Source of the DNA: Methylosinus sp. PW1
GTDB lineage: Bacteria; Pseudomonadota; Alphaproteobacteria; Rhizobiales; Beijerinckiaceae
Direction: 5' to 3'
Assembly (NCBI RefSeq): GCF_000745215.1
Contig: NZ_JQNK01000008.1
Coordinates: 558,001 to 622,000 of the forward strand
DNA length: 64,000 nucleotides
Shown here: one piece after another, positions 45,950 to 54,844 of the stretch
How positions within the stretch are numbered: the first letter of the stretch is position 1
Layout: the number at the start of each line of letters is the position of its first letter
Notes under the pieces: generated by a model
What the model saw: only the letters and a program-made list of their open reading frames with translations
Databases searched by the model: none
What the model was told of the DNA's origin: nothing
Made by a program: the position numbers and the translations under genes

Positions 45950-46489
45950 TCAGTCCGGCTCGTCGGCGATTCCGCCGCGCAGATCGCCCGGCGTCACGAA
46001 TCGCTCGAGATGGCCGGCGCCTTCGCCGACCATCGCCCAATCCTCGGCGTCGAAATCCAGCACCGCCAGCGCCGCGGTCGGATATTTGGAGCGCATGCGG
46101 GTGAGCGCCTCGGGCTCGCCGTCGGAGGCGAGGGCGGAGGCCAGCTCGGCGAAGCCCGGATTATGCCCGATGGCGAGCAGAGTGGAGATTTCGGCCGGCG
46201 TCTGACGCACGGCGTCCAGCAGGCGATCCGGCGTCGCGAGATAGAATTCATCGTCCAGCCTGTGCTCGACCTCCTTGGGGAAGGCCTCGAGCGTCAGATC
46301 CAGCGTGCGCTTGGCGCGGCGCGCGTCGGAGGCGACGGCGAGATCCGGCGCCAGCCCGGCCTCGGCCAGATAGCGGCCGACGGAGCGGGCGTCCTCTTCG
46401 CCGCGCTTGGTCAGCGGGCGCTGGCGATCGCCCCCCGCGGAATGGGCGTCGGCTTTGGCGTGGCGCAGCAGGATGAGACGTCGCATCAT
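45950..46489 (-). CDS. sixA: Phosphohistidine phosphatase SixA-like
   Basis: A 179-residue histidine phosphatase. The catalytic motif is LLRHAKADAHS with His10, and the second His lies in LLAIGHNPGFAEL. PLTKRGEEDARSVGRYL and SDARRAKRTLDLTLEAF complete the phosphate pocket. SixA removes phosphate from phosphohistidine of HPt domains or NPr (PTS) proteins. No sensor kinase lies nearby, so the target is unknown. Cytoplasmic. Two ATGs (46489, 46486) are possible. Confidence 0.9.
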   Translation of the reverse strand: MMRRLILLRHAKADAHSAGGDRQRPLTKRGEEDARSVGRYLAEAGLAPDLAVASDARRAKRTLDLTLEAFPKEVEHRLDDEFYLATPDRLLDAVRQTPAEISTLLAIGHNPGFAELASALASDGEPEALTRMRSKYPTAALAVLDFDAEDWAMVGEGAGHLERFVTPGDLRGGIADEPD

Positions 46490-46850
46490 TCTTTCGGCCC
46501 GATCGCTAGACGGCGGCCCGGAGCGGGAGCGCCCCGAGCGGCATTTTTTCGTAAAATCGCCACGTCGGCGCGCCGGAGCCCGTCCGGTCGGAAATCACTC
46601 TTTGCCGATCATAGCGAAAGTTTCGCGACGCGGCGCGCCCATATGCATGGCGCCGCCCGCCGGTCCCGCGAGCGAAATGCCGCGCCGATCCGCTCGCGCG
46701 CGAGGTTTTCGAAGCGGCTCGGTTGCGCTATAGCATTTTCCCCGATGGCGCCTCGCCGCCACCTCGCGCCCGCGTGGACGGAATCTCGCGCGCGCGGCCG
46801 ATATCGACGATTGCGGCGCTCGCGCCGTGGGAACTGGGGGAAGGGAACGC
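46490..46850. other. Intergenic region, nothing recognised
   Basis: The 361-bp divergent spacer between sixA and the gene at 46851 has no convincing gene. The CGCTATAGCATTTT stretch at 46728-46741 may be part of a promoter. Confidence 0.4.
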
Positions 46851-47156
46851 ATGATCCGCGAATTCCAATATCGTGGCGAAACTTTCAGGGTCAACGCGCA
46901 TGGCGTCGCCGGTCACGAGGAGGTGTTCATCATGCACCTCGTCGACGGCGAGGAAGAGGGCGAGATCTCCATCGACCGCATGACCGAGGAGAACGACACC
47001 AGCGCGCCGATCGACGCCATCTGCGTGATGCTGTGCGACAAGCTCATCATCGAGAACAGCATCGCCGTCGCCGATCCGGACGGAGCCTTCGCCTGGGTCG
47101 AGATGAAGACGCTGCGCGACGTGCTGCCCACCCGCGACGACTGGGCCGCGCACTGA
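46851..47156 (+). CDS. Hypothetical acidic protein
   Basis: A 101-residue protein from ATG 46851, preceded by GGGGGAAGGGAA. It is beta-rich in appearance: FQYRGETFRVNAHGVAGHEEVFIMHLV, then an acidic stretch GEEEGEISIDRMTEEND and a C-terminal helix EMKTLRDVLPTRDDW. No signal peptide, Cys pair or membrane segment is visible. I do not recognise a family. It lies 107 bp upstream of the CsaA-like gene, probably in the same transcript. Confidence 0.6.
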   Translation: MIREFQYRGETFRVNAHGVAGHEEVFIMHLVDGEEEGEISIDRMTEENDTSAPIDAICVMLCDKLIIENSIAVADPDGAFAWVEMKTLRDVLPTRDDWAAH

Positions 47157-47263
47157 GACGGCGCCGGCCCGCCGCGAGCGTGGGCCGGCGGCGAGCATTC
47201 TTTGTCGAGAGGCCGCCCTCGTGCGGCTTCTCGACGAAAATCGGGTGCGCCAGGATTTTACGC

Positions 47264-47629
47264 ATGAGCTTCGACCCCGCCGCGCCTGCGGCCGAACGGA
47301 TCGATTTTTCGCATTTTTTAGCCGTCGACATTCGCATCGGCACGATCGTCGCCGCCCATGTCTTTCCCGAGGCGCGCAAGCCCGCCTACAAGCTCGAGAT
47401 CGATTTTGGCCCGGGGCTCGGCGTGAAGCGCTCCAGCGCGCAGATCACGGCGCATTACGATGTTTCGACGCTGGTCGGGCGCCAGGTGGCGGCGGTGGTG
47501 AATTTCCCGCCGCGGCAGATCGGCAAATTCATGTCCGAGGTGCTGACGCTCGGCTTCCCCGACGAAAATGGCGATGTGGTTCTGGTCGCGCCAGAGCGGG
47601 CCGTGCCGAATGGAGCGCGGCTGTATTGA
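47264..47629 (+). CDS. csaA: CsaA-like tRNA-binding domain protein
   Basis: A 121-residue stand-alone tRNA-binding (OB-fold) domain like B. subtilis CsaA. Motifs: IDFSHFLAVDIRIGTIVAA, ARKPAYKLEIDFGPGLGVKRSSAQIT, VGRQVAAVVNFPPRQIGKFMSEVLTLGF. CsaA is a dimer with proposed chaperone activity in protein export; related domains occur in methionyl- and phenylalanyl-tRNA synthetases. Cytoplasmic. ATG at 47264 fits the family N-terminus. Confidence 0.92.
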   Translation: MSFDPAAPAAERIDFSHFLAVDIRIGTIVAAHVFPEARKPAYKLEIDFGPGLGVKRSSAQITAHYDVSTLVGRQVAAVVNFPPRQIGKFMSEVLTLGFPDENGDVVLVAPERAVPNGARLY

Positions 47630-47645
47630 GGGAGCGGTCGCCGCC

Positions 47646-47759
47646 TTATTTGAAGACGTTGAGCCAGCCGAGCAGATCGACGAGAAACTCGAGCGTCGCC
47701 AGCCAATCGTCCCAGGCGAATATCCGCTCTCGAATCGTTCGTGGCTTTTCTTCCGACAT
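47646..47759 (-). CDS. Possible small amphipathic protein
   Basis: A 37-codon frame from ATG 47757-47759. It starts with a charged segment (SEEKPRTIRERIFAWDDW) and then a hydrophobic helix (LATLEFLVDLLGWLNVF), giving a membrane-surface peptide. There is no good ribosome site. It lies between csaA and the tacA promoter on the opposite strand. It may be real but is poorly supported. Confidence 0.3.
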   Translation of the reverse strand: MSEEKPRTIRERIFAWDDWLATLEFLVDLLGWLNVFK

Positions 47760-47810
47760 CGCCGTCGCGAAACCGCCGTCGCGCCCCGCTCGAATTGAAA
47801 TTTCGAGTCT

Positions 47811-47827
47811 GTATGCTATTGTCATAC
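47811..47827 (+). promoter_or_regulatory. Candidate operator of the TacAT-like operon
   Basis: GTATG and CATAC are inverted half-sites with seven bases between, ending 2 bp before the antitoxin ATG. An RHH antitoxin could bind here to repress its own operon. The palindrome is short, so this is tentative. Confidence 0.4.
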
Positions 47828-47829
47828 GC

Positions 47830-48108
47830 ATGAAAGAGCAATCCACAGCAACCTCCGTCCTGAGCGTGCGGGTTTCGCCCGACGAGCGCGCGCTGCTGGA
47901 AGAGGCGGCGGCCCAGTCGCGCATGACGTTGAGCGAATTCATGCGTCGCAAAGCGGTGGAGGCGGCGGAGGCCGAGGTGCTCGAGCGTGGCGTCGTCACT
48001 ATACCGGCGAAAGATTGGGAAGAGTTCGAGGCATGGCTCGACCGTCCCGCCGAGCCGATAGCCGCGCTTTCGGCGTTGGCGCGGCGAACGCCCTCTTGGA
48101 AAAAATGA
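47830..48108 (+). CDS. DUF1778 (TacA-type) antitoxin
   Basis: A 92-residue protein from ATG 47830. The RHH region is VLSVRVSPDERALLEEAAAQSRMTLSEFMRRKAVEAAE, typical of DUF1778. The C-terminal toxin-neutralising part is TIPAKDWEEFEAWLDRP. The stop overlaps the acetyltransferase start (ATGA). TacA-type antitoxins sequester GNAT toxins and, as a complex, repress transcription through upstream palindromes, as suggested at 47811-47827. Confidence 0.9.
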   Translation: MKEQSTATSVLSVRVSPDERALLEEAAAQSRMTLSEFMRRKAVEAAEAEVLERGVVTIPAKDWEEFEAWLDRPAEPIAALSALARRTPSWKK

Positions 48109-48626
48109 AGATCGCGGCGCCGTCGCCGCCGCGGCCGCTCCGGGAAAGCGACGACCGCAGCCAGTTCGATTGCGGGCGAGCGTCCCTCAACGACTGGTTT
48201 CGCCGCCGCGCCTGGCTCAACCAGCTCAATGACGTGTCGCGCGTCAATGTGATGACGGCCGGCGACACGGGCCTCATTGTCGCCTATGTGGCGATGAGCG
48301 CGGCGCAGATCGAGCGCGCCTATCTGCCGAAGCCGCAGCAACGCAATCGCCCCGACCCTGTGCCCGTCCTATTGCTCGGACAGCTCGCGGTGGACAAGGC
48401 CTGTCAGGGAAGGGGATACGCCGCTGACCTTCTCTTCTTTGCTTTCGAGACGGCGTTGCGCGTTTCCGAGATCATCGGCGGCGCCGGCCTCCTCACGCAT
48501 CCGCTCGACGATGATGCGCGGAGCTTTTACGCACGATGGGGGTTTTGCGAGCTGCCCTATGATCCGCGCCGCGCGATGATCATTCGCATGGCCGATCTGC
48601 GGCTGAGCTTCGCGGAGCGCTCTTGA
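48105..48626 (+). CDS. GNAT acetyltransferase toxin, TacT-like
   Basis: A 173-residue GNAT protein. RSQFDCGRASLNDWFRRRAW is the family start (F-x-C-G-x-x-x-L), VPVLLLGQLAVDKACQGRGYAADLL includes the acetyl-CoA loop Q-G-R-G-Y, and YARWGFCELPYDPRRAMIIRM is the C-terminal Tyr region. TacT/AtaT toxins acetylate charged tRNA and stop translation. It is coupled to the DUF1778 antitoxin by overlap, and no mutation is seen in the acetyl-CoA loop. tRNA specificity cannot be told from sequence. Confidence 0.9.
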   Translation: MKIAAPSPPRPLRESDDRSQFDCGRASLNDWFRRRAWLNQLNDVSRVNVMTAGDTGLIVAYVAMSAAQIERAYLPKPQQRNRPDPVPVLLLGQLAVDKACQGRGYAADLLFFAFETALRVSEIIGGAGLLTHPLDDDARSFYARWGFCELPYDPRRAMIIRMADLRLSFAERS

Positions 48627-48718
48627 GTCTGCGTCTGGCAGGAGGCGCTATTGGCGCACCTCAGAGTGTGTTCGAGCCGAGTGGCGCCGCCGCGCTTTGC
48701 CGGCGCGCCCGAGCGCCT

Positions 48719-49123
48719 CTATCGGCTGATGGGGATCAAGCTCCGCAGGCGATCGTTCCTCAAATAGAGAGCGCCCCAGAGCGCTATGCCGACATAGACG
48801 CCGAACAGCGTATGGCTGAAAAGCGGGCTTCCGATGCGCGCATGTGTCGCGACGGCGCCGCCGAGATATGCGGTGAGCAAAATGGCCCCGAGAATGGATG
48901 TGCTCGGAATCACGTACAACGCCGTGCTTATCAGCAAAACGAGCCCGAGCGAGACGACGGTCGTCGTGGGCCAGCCGAGCTGAACAGTCGTTTCCAATAC
49001 GATGGGAAGCTGCGCGAGCTTCATGGCCACGTCCATGGTCATAAACAGACCGACGAGCGCGGTGAGGCCATAGCCTGTCCATCGCATCCAGCTTCGAGTC
49101 GCGGCCGTGTCTGATGGTGTCAT
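48719..49123 (-). CDS. DoxX-like membrane protein
   Basis: A 134-residue protein from ATG 49121-49123 (AGGAAAG upstream). Four membrane helices are evident, beginning WTGYGLTALVGLFMTMDVAMKL. TVVSLGLVLLISTALYVIP follows, then ILGAILLTAYLGGAVATHAR, a signature of the DoxX_2 group. The function of this group is unknown; relatives act in redox homeostasis. It follows the DUF4287 gene by about 50 bp on the same strand and both diverge from a TetR gene, so TetR control is likely. Confidence 0.8.
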   Translation of the reverse strand: MTPSDTAATRSWMRWTGYGLTALVGLFMTMDVAMKLAQLPIVLETTVQLGWPTTTVVSLGLVLLISTALYVIPSTSILGAILLTAYLGGAVATHARIGSPLFSHTLFGVYVGIALWGALYLRNDRLRSLIPISR

Positions 49124-49173
49124 ATGCGCTTTCCTAGGTTCGAGACCCGCGGCGTGGTCGGTTGCGAGAGCCG

Positions 49174-49404
49174 CTATTCGGAGAGTGACTGTTTTGCTCC
49201 CTTGAGCACAGCGTAAATGGCCATGGCATGGCCGTGACCGAGTCCGAAATCCTCCTTGAGCCACTTGACGATCTCACCGGCCTTGACGCCTTTCTCGAGC
49301 GTTCCCTGTCGAGTGAAGCCCTTCTCGTCAGCGAGCTTCCTGAAGTCGTCGGCGTCCTTGCCCGTCTTCGCTTTGATGTTGTCGAGATAGGCTTGGAACG
49401 TCAT
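49174..49404 (-). CDS. DUF4287 domain-containing protein
   Basis: A 76-residue protein matching the small DUF4287 family: FQAYLDNIKAKTGKDADDFRKLADEKG, VKAGEIVKWLKEDFGLGHGHAMAIYAVLK. Function unknown. It starts 50 bp from the divergent TetR gene, with the palindrome ATATAGTGAGCTATAT between. It forms a likely operon with the DoxX-like gene. Confidence 0.9.
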   Translation of the reverse strand: MTFQAYLDNIKAKTGKDADDFRKLADEKGFTRQGTLEKGVKAGEIVKWLKEDFGLGHGHAMAIYAVLKGAKQSLSE

Positions 49405-49433
49405 GGGCGATCTCTCGGAGTCATATGTATTGA

Positions 49434-49449
49434 ATATAGTGAGCTATAT
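49434..49449. promoter_or_regulatory. Candidate TetR operator
   Basis: ATATAG and CTATAT are perfect arms around TGAG, in the 50-bp gap between the divergent DUF4287 and TetR genes. TetR proteins usually bind such sites and control both directions. Confidence 0.6.
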
Positions 49450-49454
49450 CTAAA

Positions 49455-50114
49455 ATGTCGGCGAGTGGCAAGCGCCCCTATGCATCCACACTTCGGAGCC
49501 GATCTGCGGAGGCGACGAAGATTCGCGTTCTCGAGGCCGCGAAGGGACTTTTCACGAATCAGGGCATAGATGGCGTGACGATCGTCCGGATCGCCGAAAC
49601 AGCGGGCGTCGCCGCAGCGACCGTTTATGCTCTGTTCAAATCCAAGGAGGGCATTCTGCGCGCCCTCATGCGGGCTTCGCTTTTCGGGCAGAGATTTCAG
49701 GACGCGCTCGCCAAGCTCGAGGGAGTGACCGATCCCGTCAGAGCGATTGCGCTCACGGCGCATGTGGCGCGCGCCATTTACGAGAGCGAGAGCGCCGAGC
49801 TCGGCCTCATTCGTGGCGCTTCGGCCTTCTCACCCGCGCTTCGCAACATGGAGCAGGAATTCGAGACGACCCGGTTCGAGATGCAGGAACAGCGCATCGG
49901 TCACCTCTTTGCGAAAGCGAAGCAGCGGGAAGGACTCGGATTGGACGAGGCGCGGCGCATTCTTTGGATGTACACTAGCCGCGACGTCTATCGAATGCTC
50001 GTGCAAGAGAGCGGCTGGACGCCGGATCGTTATCAGCAATGGCTGTCCGAAACGCTTGTGCGCGCCCTGGTGAATGACGCGGCGGGGCAAGAATGGGCGT
50101 CCGCGCAGGATTGA
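49455..50114 (+). CDS. TetR family transcriptional regulator
   Basis: A 219-residue regulator. The HTH is near residues 20-65: KIRVLEAAKGLFTNQGIDGVTIVRIAETAGVAAATVYALFKSKEGILRAL. The C-terminal ligand domain is helical (VRAIALTAHVARAIYESESAELGLI). Divergent transcription from the DUF4287-DoxX pair with a shared palindrome suggests it regulates them and itself. Inducer unknown. Confidence 0.9.
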   Translation: MSASGKRPYASTLRSRSAEATKIRVLEAAKGLFTNQGIDGVTIVRIAETAGVAAATVYALFKSKEGILRALMRASLFGQRFQDALAKLEGVTDPVRAIALTAHVARAIYESESAELGLIRGASAFSPALRNMEQEFETTRFEMQEQRIGHLFAKAKQREGLGLDEARRILWMYTSRDVYRMLVQESGWTPDRYQQWLSETLVRALVNDAAGQEWASAQD

Positions 50115-50186
50115 ATCGCGAGGCAGCCTCTCTCGGCGCATCTCAGATCGAGGTCGGCGCCCAAGTCCGCGGATCGATCGTTTGTC

Positions 50187-51272
50187 TCACGTCTGCCCCG
50201 GCCGCAGCCGATAGAAGATGTGATTGCCGATCTTGTCCATCTTCTTCAGCTGCTTGGCCCAGCGCGGTTTCACGTAATTGGCGTGGTAATGCGTCGAGCG
50301 GCCCACGTCCGAAATATAGGTGTGGCCGTTCATCACCTCATCGGCGACGCGCTGGGCGGTCGCCCAGGAGTCGGGCTCGGTGACGCGCAGCTTGCGGCCT
50401 TCGCAGGCGAAGGAGAATTGGCAGGCCTTGTAATGGCTGCGGTTCTGATAGACGACGCCGCAGACGCTGGTCGGATAGAGTCCCGAGGACACGCGGTTCA
50501 GCACCACTTGCGCCACCGCCGCCTGGCCCGCCTCCGGCTCGCTGCGCGATTCGAAATAGACCGCCTCGGCGAGGCAGCGCTTCTCGCGCGCCAGCTTGTC
50601 CGGGTCGATCAGCGAGGCGTAATCGGGCGGCATCTTCGCGTCTTGCAGAGCGCGCGACGGCGAGAAGGAGGCGACGGCGATCGGCACTGCGTCGGGCTGC
50701 GCCGGCGTCGAGGAGGCGAGCGCCGCGGCGCGCGCGACCTGCGGCGTCGCGCCATGGGCGGCGCGCTCGCGCATCGCCTCGGAGATGCGCTGCGTCGTCG
50801 CCGAGCCGCGCTGCGAGGGCGAGGCCTGGCCATTGCCGCGCTGCGTCGTCGGCGCGCCGCTGGAATCGGCGGGAAGGTCGGCGGCTTCCGGCTCGGCGAG
50901 GGAGATGGTTGTCGTCTCGCTGTCCGCGCCGAGCGAAATCTCCACCGTCTCGCTGTCATTGCGCCGCGTGTCGAAGGAGGGGCGCATGGCGATGACGGGA
51001 TCGCCCTTCTTCGTGCGGTCCACCTCGGGGAAAGCCTCGGCATGGGGTTTCAGCGCAGCATGCGGCTCGCGCTCGTCCGGCTGCGCGTGAATATCCTCCT
51101 GCGAGCCGACGGAAAGCCGCGCCGTCTGCATGCGCGCGAGATGCGGCGCGACATTCCAGCCTTGCGAAGGGTCCTGGCCGGCGGCCGCGGTGAAGGACAC
51201 CAACAGGCCAGCGCCCAGCCACCAGGGCGCGATGACGCCTATGGCCCAGCTCACTCCCGACCGACGACTCAT
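50187..51272 (-). CDS. Cell wall hydrolase, SleB-like
   Basis: A 361-residue exported protein. A hydrophobic N-terminal segment (VIAPWWLGAGLLVSFTAAAG) acts as signal or anchor. A long low-complexity linker (residues 45-230, rich in Ala, Thr, Glu) leads to the SleB/CwlJ hydrolase domain: REKRCLAEAVYFESRSEPEAGQAAVAQVVLNRV with the catalytic Glu, then VCGVVYQNRSHYKACQFSFACEG, and STHYHANYVKPRW. In non-spore formers such enzymes cleave peptidoglycan for remodelling or division. It is periplasmic. Confidence 0.9.
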   Translation of the reverse strand: MSRRSGVSWAIGVIAPWWLGAGLLVSFTAAAGQDPSQGWNVAPHLARMQTARLSVGSQEDIHAQPDEREPHAALKPHAEAFPEVDRTKKGDPVIAMRPSFDTRRNDSETVEISLGADSETTTISLAEPEAADLPADSSGAPTTQRGNGQASPSQRGSATTQRISEAMRERAAHGATPQVARAAALASSTPAQPDAVPIAVASFSPSRALQDAKMPPDYASLIDPDKLAREKRCLAEAVYFESRSEPEAGQAAVAQVVLNRVSSGLYPTSVCGVVYQNRSHYKACQFSFACEGRKLRVTEPDSWATAQRVADEVMNGHTYISDVGRSTHYHANYVKPRWAKQLKKMDKIGNHIFYRLRPGQT

Positions 51273-51411
51273 ACGCTGACGCCCCGTCTCGACCCGCGGA
51301 AGCGTGGCCGAAACGCCACACGCAAACGCAGAAAAGCTTACGGGGAAAACTTATCGCTCATTAGGCTTGCGGGTCGGTTAAGGCGGCGCTCCTCGCATGT
51401 CCCGCTTTGGA

Positions 51412-51831
51412 TCATTCGCCGAGGAGATGCGCCACCAGCTCGCGCGTCTGCGCGCCATGGCGATGCTCGAAGAGATAGATCGCCTGCCAAGTTCCCAGCA
51501 CGAGCGCGCCGCGCGACAATGGAATGGAGAGCTGCGTCTGCGTCAGCGCCGTTCGTATATGCGCGGGCATGTCGTCCGGGCCTTCCGTATCATGCTCATA
51601 GAGGCGCGCGCCCTCGGGCGCGAGGCCCGAGAAGGCCCGCTCGAGATCGCGCAGCACGGCCGGATCGGCGTTCTCCTGAATGGTGAGCGAGGCCGATGTG
51701 TGCCGGCAGAACAGGGTGAGCAGGCCGGTCGTCAGCCCCTCGCCGCGCGCCCATGCGGAGACGACGCGGGTGACGTCGTAAAAGCCCTTGCCGCGGGTCT
51801 CGACATGGAAGTGATGGAGCGATTGGCGCAT
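51412..51831 (-). CDS. yjbQ: YjbQ / UPF0047 family protein
   Basis: A 139-residue protein. Motifs: FCRHTSASLTIQENADPAVLRDLERAF with His and the Thr-Ser-Ala active-site region, DDMPAHIRTALTQTQLSIP, LGTWQAIYLFEHR. YjbQ has weak thiamine-phosphate synthase activity in E. coli, but its true role is unclear. It lies downstream of ppdK (50 bp) on the same strand, so it may be co-transcribed. Confidence 0.92.
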   Translation of the reverse strand: MRQSLHHFHVETRGKGFYDVTRVVSAWARGEGLTTGLLTLFCRHTSASLTIQENADPAVLRDLERAFSGLAPEGARLYEHDTEGPDDMPAHIRTALTQTQLSIPLSRGALVLGTWQAIYLFEHRHGAQTRELVAHLLGE

Positions 51832-51881
51832 TGGCGGAATGTGCGGAGGAAGCGCGGAGAAGTCCAGCGCTCCTCATGCGC

Positions 51882-54560
51882 TCACGCCGTGCTCACCGCC
51901 TCCTTGCCCAGCGCCGCCTGCGCCGCGGCGAGGCGGGCGATCGGGACGCGATAGGGCGAGCAGGACACGTAATCGAGGCCGACGCTCTCGAAGAAGGCGA
52001 TGGAGGCAGGATCGCCGCCATGCTCGCCGCAAATGCCGAGCTTGATAGCGGGACGTTGCGCGCGGGCGCGCGTCGCGGCGAGGCGCACCAGCTCGCCGAC
52101 TCCCTGCTGGTCTATGGTCACGAAAGGATCGGCCGGCAATATTCCCTTTTGCGCATAGGCGCCGAGAAAAGAGCCGGCGTCGTCGCGCGAGACGCCGAGC
52201 GCCGTTTGGGTGAGATCATTGGTGCCGAAGGAGAAGAACTCCGCCGTCTCGGCGATCTCGGCGGCGCGCAGGCAGGCGCGCGGCAGCTCGATCATCGTGC
52301 CGATGTGATATTTGGGCGAGAGGCCGGTTTCGTCCTCCACCGCTTTGGCCATCGCCCTTATGCGCTCGGCGACGAAATCGAGCTCCGCCCTCGAGAAGAC
52401 CAGAGGCACCATGATCTCGACCACTGCCGGAACGCCGGTCTGCGCGGCGGAGGCGATCGCCGCCTCGAAGATCGCGCGCGCCTGCATCTCGGCGATCTCG
52501 GGAAAGGCGACGGCGAGGCGCACGCCGCGAAAGCCGAGCATCGGGTTGAACTCGGAGAGCTCCTTGGCGCGCTGGCGCAGCTTGGCCGGGTCCGCGCCCA
52601 TGGCCTGCGCCACCTCGGCGATCTCGGATTCCGTATGCGGCAGGAACTCGTGCAGCGGCGGGTCCAGCAGGCGGATCGTCACCGGCAGGCCGGCCATGAT
52701 CTCGAACAGCTCCTGAAAATCGCCGCGCTGGATCGGCAGCAGCTTGGCGAGCGCGGCGCGGCGGCCCTCGACATCATCGGCGAGGATCATTTCCCGCACG
52801 GCGACGATGCGATCGTCCTCGAAGAACATGTGCTCGGTGCGGGCCAAGCCGACGCCCTCGGCGCCGAAGCGCCGCGCTGCGCGCGCATCCGCCGGCGTCT
52901 CGGCGTTGGCGCGCACGCGCATGCGGCGGGCCTTGTCCGCCCATTCCATGAGCACGGCGAATTCGCCGGTGAGCTCCGGCTGGCGCATCTTCACCGCGCC
53001 GGCGATCACGCGGCCGGCCGAGCCGTCTATGGTGACGAGATCGCCCTTGGCGAAGCGCCGCCCGGCGACTGAAAAGCTCTGGTCCTCATAGCTCACGCGG
53101 ATGGCGCCGACGCCGGAGACGCAGGGCTTGCCCATCCCGCGCGCCACCACGGCCGCGTGCGAGGTCATGCCGCCGCGCGTCGTCAATATGCCCTCGGCGG
53201 CGTGCATTCCGCCGATATCCTCCGGGCTGGTCTCGACGCGCACGAGAATGATCTTGCGGCCCTGCGCGGCGAGCGCCTCCGCTTCCGCGGCGTCGAAGAC
53301 GATCTCGCCGACGGCGGCGCCGGGCGAGGCGGGCAGACCGCTGGCCAAAATCGTCGGCTTCACGTCCGGGTCGATGGTCGGATGCAGCAATTGATCGAGC
53401 GACAGAGGATCGATGCGTAATATCGCCTCGTCGCGCGTGATGAGCCCCTCATTGGCCATATCCACGGCGATCTTCAGCGAGGCCGGCGCGGTGCGCTTGC
53501 CTGTGCGCGTCTGCAGCATCCAGAGCTTCCCGCGCTCGACGGTGAACTCCATGTCCTGCATGTCGCGATAATGCTTCTCGAGCAGGGCCGAGACGTGGCG
53601 GAACTCCTCGAACACATCCGGCAGCGCCGTCTCCATGGAGGGGCGGCTGGAGCCGCCGGCGCGGCGCGCCGCCTCGGTGATCGATTGCGGCGTGCGAATG
53701 CCGGCGACGACATCCTCGCCCTGGGCGTTGATGAGGAACTCGCCATAGAGCTCGCGCACGCCGGTCGAGGGGTTGCGGGTAAAAGCGACGCCGGTCGCGG
53801 AATTATCGTCCATATTGCCGAAGACCATGGCCTGCACATTGACGGCCGTGCCCCAATCCTCGGGAATATTGTGCAGCTGGCGGTAGATGACGGCGCGATG
53901 ATTCATCCAGGAGGAGAAAACGGCGCTGATCGCGCCCCATAATTGCTCGCGCGGCTCCTGTGGAAAGGGGCGGGCGGTCGCTTTCTCGACAATCGTCTTG
54001 AATGTGTCGACGATAAAACGCCAATCATCGGCCGAGAGATCCGTGTCGAGCGAGAGGCTCTTCTTCTCCTTATAATGCTCGAGCGCGTCCTCGAACTCGT
54101 GATGCTCGAGGCCGAGCACCACTGTCGCGTACATTTCGATGAAGCGACGGTAGGAATCATAGGCGAAACGCTCATTGCCGGCGATCGCCGCCAGAGCCCC
54201 GACGGTCTTGTCGTTGAGGCCGAGGTTCAGCACCGTATCCATCATGCCGGGCATGGAGGCGCGGGCGCCGGAGCGCACCGAGACCAGCAGCGGCCATTTC
54301 GACTCGCCGAAACTATGGCCGGCGAGCTTGCCGAGACGCTCCAGCGCCGCGTCGATCTGCGCGTCGAGCTCGGCCGGGTAGGTCTTGCCATTCGCATAGA
54401 AATGCGAGCAGACCTCGGTGGTTATGGTGAAGCCAGGGGGGACCGGCAGGCCGAGCCCGGCCATTTCGGCGAGGTTGGCTCCCTTGCCGCCGAGCAGGTT
54501 CTTCATCGCGGCCGCGCCTTCGGCCGCGCCGCCGCCGAAATTATAGACCCATTTGGTCAT
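51882..54560 (-). CDS. ppdK: Pyruvate, phosphate dikinase
   Basis: Reversibly makes PEP from pyruvate, ATP and Pi. The 892-residue protein starts at ATG 54558-54560 (MTKWVYNFGGGAAEG). The ATP-grasp domain has LLGGKGANLAEMAGLGLPVPPGF, the swivelling phosphohistidine domain TRGGMTSHAAVVARGMGKPCVSG (His near residue 463), and the TIM barrel ends GICGEHGGDPASI with Cys in LDYVSCSPYRVP. All three functional sites are present. It supplies PEP for gluconeogenesis or anaplerosis, and PPi produced or used could connect with the H+-PPase. YjbQ follows on the same strand. Confidence 0.96.
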   Translation of the reverse strand: MTKWVYNFGGGAAEGAAAMKNLLGGKGANLAEMAGLGLPVPPGFTITTEVCSHFYANGKTYPAELDAQIDAALERLGKLAGHSFGESKWPLLVSVRSGARASMPGMMDTVLNLGLNDKTVGALAAIAGNERFAYDSYRRFIEMYATVVLGLEHHEFEDALEHYKEKKSLSLDTDLSADDWRFIVDTFKTIVEKATARPFPQEPREQLWGAISAVFSSWMNHRAVIYRQLHNIPEDWGTAVNVQAMVFGNMDDNSATGVAFTRNPSTGVRELYGEFLINAQGEDVVAGIRTPQSITEAARRAGGSSRPSMETALPDVFEEFRHVSALLEKHYRDMQDMEFTVERGKLWMLQTRTGKRTAPASLKIAVDMANEGLITRDEAILRIDPLSLDQLLHPTIDPDVKPTILASGLPASPGAAVGEIVFDAAEAEALAAQGRKIILVRVETSPEDIGGMHAAEGILTTRGGMTSHAAVVARGMGKPCVSGVGAIRVSYEDQSFSVAGRRFAKGDLVTIDGSAGRVIAGAVKMRQPELTGEFAVLMEWADKARRMRVRANAETPADARAARRFGAEGVGLARTEHMFFEDDRIVAVREMILADDVEGRRAALAKLLPIQRGDFQELFEIMAGLPVTIRLLDPPLHEFLPHTESEIAEVAQAMGADPAKLRQRAKELSEFNPMLGFRGVRLAVAFPEIAEMQARAIFEAAIASAAQTGVPAVVEIMVPLVFSRAELDFVAERIRAMAKAVEDETGLSPKYHIGTMIELPRACLRAAEIAETAEFFSFGTNDLTQTALGVSRDDAGSFLGAYAQKGILPADPFVTIDQQGVGELVRLAATRARAQRPAIKLGICGEHGGDPASIAFFESVGLDYVSCSPYRVPIARLAAAQAALGKEAVSTA

Positions 54561-54844
54561 AGCATCATTTTCCGGGCGCCACGCTGCGGCGCAACATACA
54601 AGAACCGGACCGCCGAGAGCTTCCCCCGAAGGTTTCGCATATTCGAGCTCACGCTCGCAACCGGCGGCGCCGGGATTGTCCGGCGAATGACCGGTCCTTG
54701 TCACAAAATAGGTCGGCCGAGACGAATATTCCGTGAACAGCGGCCTCGCCGGCGCAGAAAAGGGACGCGCGTCCCGATGCATGGCGAGCGGCGCGCTTTT
54801 CTGGTCTAATGCAATTCCGCGAGGAAAGCTTCGGGGACCACGCC

